DNA from: an uncultured Bacteroidales bacterium
GTDB lineage: Bacteria; Bacteroidota; Bacteroidia; Bacteroidales; UBA932
NCBI GenBank assembly: GCA_905234285.1
Contig: CAJOHK010000003.1
Span: 6,268 to 70,267, forward strand
Direction of reading: 5' to 3'
DNA: 64,000 bases
In this document: positions 62,629 through 64,000 of the stretch, one piece after another
How positions within the stretch are numbered: position 1 is the stretch's first letter
Layout: each line of letters opens with the position of its first letter
The notes under the pieces: model-generated
What the model was told of the DNA's origin: nothing
Seen by the model: the letters and a program-made list of their open reading frames with translations, nothing else
Databases searched by the model: none
Translations under genes and position numbers: made by a program

Positions 62629-63599
62629 AACTGATTAATCTGCTCATACCGGCCCTTCTCATTCCCCTGATGGCTGCCGCAGAAGGCAGGCGCATCGATG
62701 CCGGGGAATCTGTTCTGGAGCCCATCCAAAAGCGGGATTCCATCCTGATTGCCGACCAGCTGCATTATTCGCTGGAGCTCAAGGACATTACCGAGGGTAC
62801 CCCCATAGCCTTGCCCGAGGTGAGCACCGACCCCAACAGCCCCATGCAGTTCATCGGCGGCTGGCAACTGGACTCCGTGCGCGTGTCCAAGAAAAAGGAA
62901 GTGCCGGCCCGCTACAACATCAAGGCTTCGCTCACGCTCACCACCTTTATGGGAGGCACCTACGAGCTGCCGCCGCTGCCGGTTCTGGTAGACGGCGACA
63001 CCCTGGTTTTCCATCCCACCGAGCCACTGGTAGTCACCGAGCTGCCGGTAGACATGGATAACTATGTGCCCGGCGACATCAAGCCCCAGGTCAAAGTGCC
63101 CTACACGGCCGGGGAAATTCTCCTGTTCTTTGTACTGCCGGTACTGGGCCTGGCCGCCGTGGTGGCCCTGGTCCTGTGGCTGGTCAAGCGCAGCAAGCGC
63201 AAACAGGAGGAGAAAGAGCATGCCGAACCGGCCCATATCCGGGCCCTTCGCAAACTGGACCAATACAGGGGCGACAAACTCTGGGCCCCGGACAAACAGA
63301 AGACCTTCTACTCCGGCGTCACCGACACCCTGCGCGAGTACATCGCCGCCCGTTACGGCGTGGGCGCCCTGGAAATGACCACCGGGGAAATCTTCGAGGG
63401 CCTCAAAGGCACCGACGTCCCCAAGGACCTCTTTGACGAGATGCAGGACCTCTTTGTACGGGCCGATTTTGTGAAATTCGCCAAATACACGGCCACGGAG
63501 CAGGAAAACGCCCAGGTGCTGCCCCAGGCGGTAAAGTTTGTTACCACCACCTACCAGAGTGAACTGGAAGAAGAAAGCAAGAAGGAGGAGGCCGAATAA
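62625..63599 (+). CDS. Membrane-anchored Bat operon protein of unknown function
   Basis: 324 residues. N-terminal signal (LLIPALLIPLMAAA), a periplasmic beta-rich region to ~160 (GGTYELPPLPVLVDGDTLVFHP), one membrane helix at ~160-185 (ILLFFVLPVLGLAAVVALVLWLV, here in two pieces), then a cytoplasmic basic/acidic region with ALRKLDQYR. This is the usual small protein between DUF58 and BatA in Bacteroidota. It overlaps both neighbours by 1-4 nt. Confidence 0.8.
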   Translation: MKLINLLIPALLIPLMAAAEGRRIDAGESVLEPIQKRDSILIADQLHYSLELKDITEGTPIALPEVSTDPNSPMQFIGGWQLDSVRVSKKKEVPARYNIKASLTLTTFMGGTYELPPLPVLVDGDTLVFHPTEPLVVTELPVDMDNYVPGDIKPQVKVPYTAGEILLFFVLPVLGLAAVVALVLWLVKRSKRKQEEKEHAEPAHIRALRKLDQYRGDKLWAPDKQKTFYSGVTDTLREYIAARYGVGALEMTTGEIFEGLKGTDVPKDLFDEMQDLFVRADFVKFAKYTATEQENAQVLPQAVKFVTTTYQSELEEESKKEEAE

Positions 63600-64000
63600 T
63601 GCATTTTGAGTATCCCTATCTGTTGTGGCTCCTGGCCCTGCCGGCCCTGCTGGTGCTCCGTTACCTCTGGTTGGAAATCAAGGGTAAGCGGGTACACCTG
63701 CGCGTATCGGCCCTGGAGGCCTGGAAAGCGGGCGGAAGGTCCATTTTCGAGATCCTCCGGCACGTGCCGTTCGTGCTGCGCATCGCCGCGCTGTGCCTGA
63801 TCATTGTAGCCATTGCCCGGCCGCGTTCCTCTACCCAGGTAGAGCGGGTCGATACCGAGGGCATCGACATTGTCTTTGCCATGGACGTATCTACCTCCAT
63901 GCTGGCCCGGGACTTTACCCCGGACCGTCTGAACGCCGCCAAGGACATTGCCATCGAGTTCATCAGCCAGCGGCCCAGCGACCGCATGGGCATTGTAGTG
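63599..64000 (+). CDS. batA: BatA-like VWA membrane protein, N-terminal part (continues past window), absent from ORF track
   Basis: ATG at 63599 overlaps the previous stop (TAATG). The 134 codons to the window edge stay open: MHFEYPYLLWLLALPALL, a second membrane segment (LRIAALCLIIVAIA), then the start of a VWA domain with the MIDAS motif FAMDVSTSMLARDF. This matches BatA (Bacteroides aerotolerance operon). The track missed it because no stop lies inside the window. Confidence 0.92.
   Translation, partial: MHFEYPYLLWLLALPALLVLRYLWLEIKGKRVHLRVSALEAWKAGGRSIFEILRHVPFVLRIAALCLIIVAIARPRSSTQVERVDTEGIDIVFAMDVSTSMLARDFTPDRLNAAKDIAIEFISQRPSDRMGIVV

Overview
The window looks like a chromosome segment of a high-GC member of the Bacteroidales (phylum Bacteroidota). 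Evidence: a SusC/SusD pair, many lipoproteins with a Cys after a short signal peptide, fimbrillin-like, BACON, Big_2, DUF1735 and F5/8 type C domains, promoters of the TAnnTTTG type, almost no Shine-Dalgarno sequences, and a Bat (aerotolerance-type) operon. A Rikenellaceae or Cryptobacteroides-like gut lineage is my guess only. I saw no tRNA, rRNA, insertion sequence, phage gene or cas gene.

Layout. 1-18.7 kb is an accessory region. Four bicistrons, each a 40-51-codon peptide gene followed closely by a large fimbrillin-like lipoprotein gene, alternate with four toxin-antitoxin modules (MntA/HepT, two HipBA, HicBA) and one glycosyltransferase. 18.7-37.6 kb is one minus-strand operon: SusC, SusD, a DUF1735/discoidin lipoprotein, an M60 (enhancin-like, mucinase-type) metallopeptidase, a fifth short peptide, a modular GH33 sialidase, a Big_2 lipoprotein and a discoidin/CBM9-like lipoprotein. 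Together these look like a locus for capturing and cutting sialylated host O-glycoproteins such as mucin. 37.7-64 kb is mostly housekeeping: an M16 peptidase, RecQ, an FKBP isomerase, DUF3127, DnaG, MetG, an outer-membrane barrel, a secreted nuclease, GlyA, RNA-modification genes (trmH family, miaA, truA), YigZ, SerC-SerA-DUF1015, a YhhN protein, then MoxR-DUF58-membrane protein-BatA, which runs off the right edge.

The most unusual signals are: (1) the five-member peptide family, with a conserved leader-like N-terminus and a divergent tail, always just upstream of a surface lipoprotein or enzyme gene; (2) a palindromic element inserted in frame, in opposite orientations, into two unrelated RNA-modification genes (the trmH-family gene and truA); (3) three tandem arrays of a 51-52-bp palindromic unit, and an exact 95-bp relative of it upstream of two of the peptide operons; (4) a repeated domain of about 140-165 residues, which I cannot name, shared by four of the lipoproteins.
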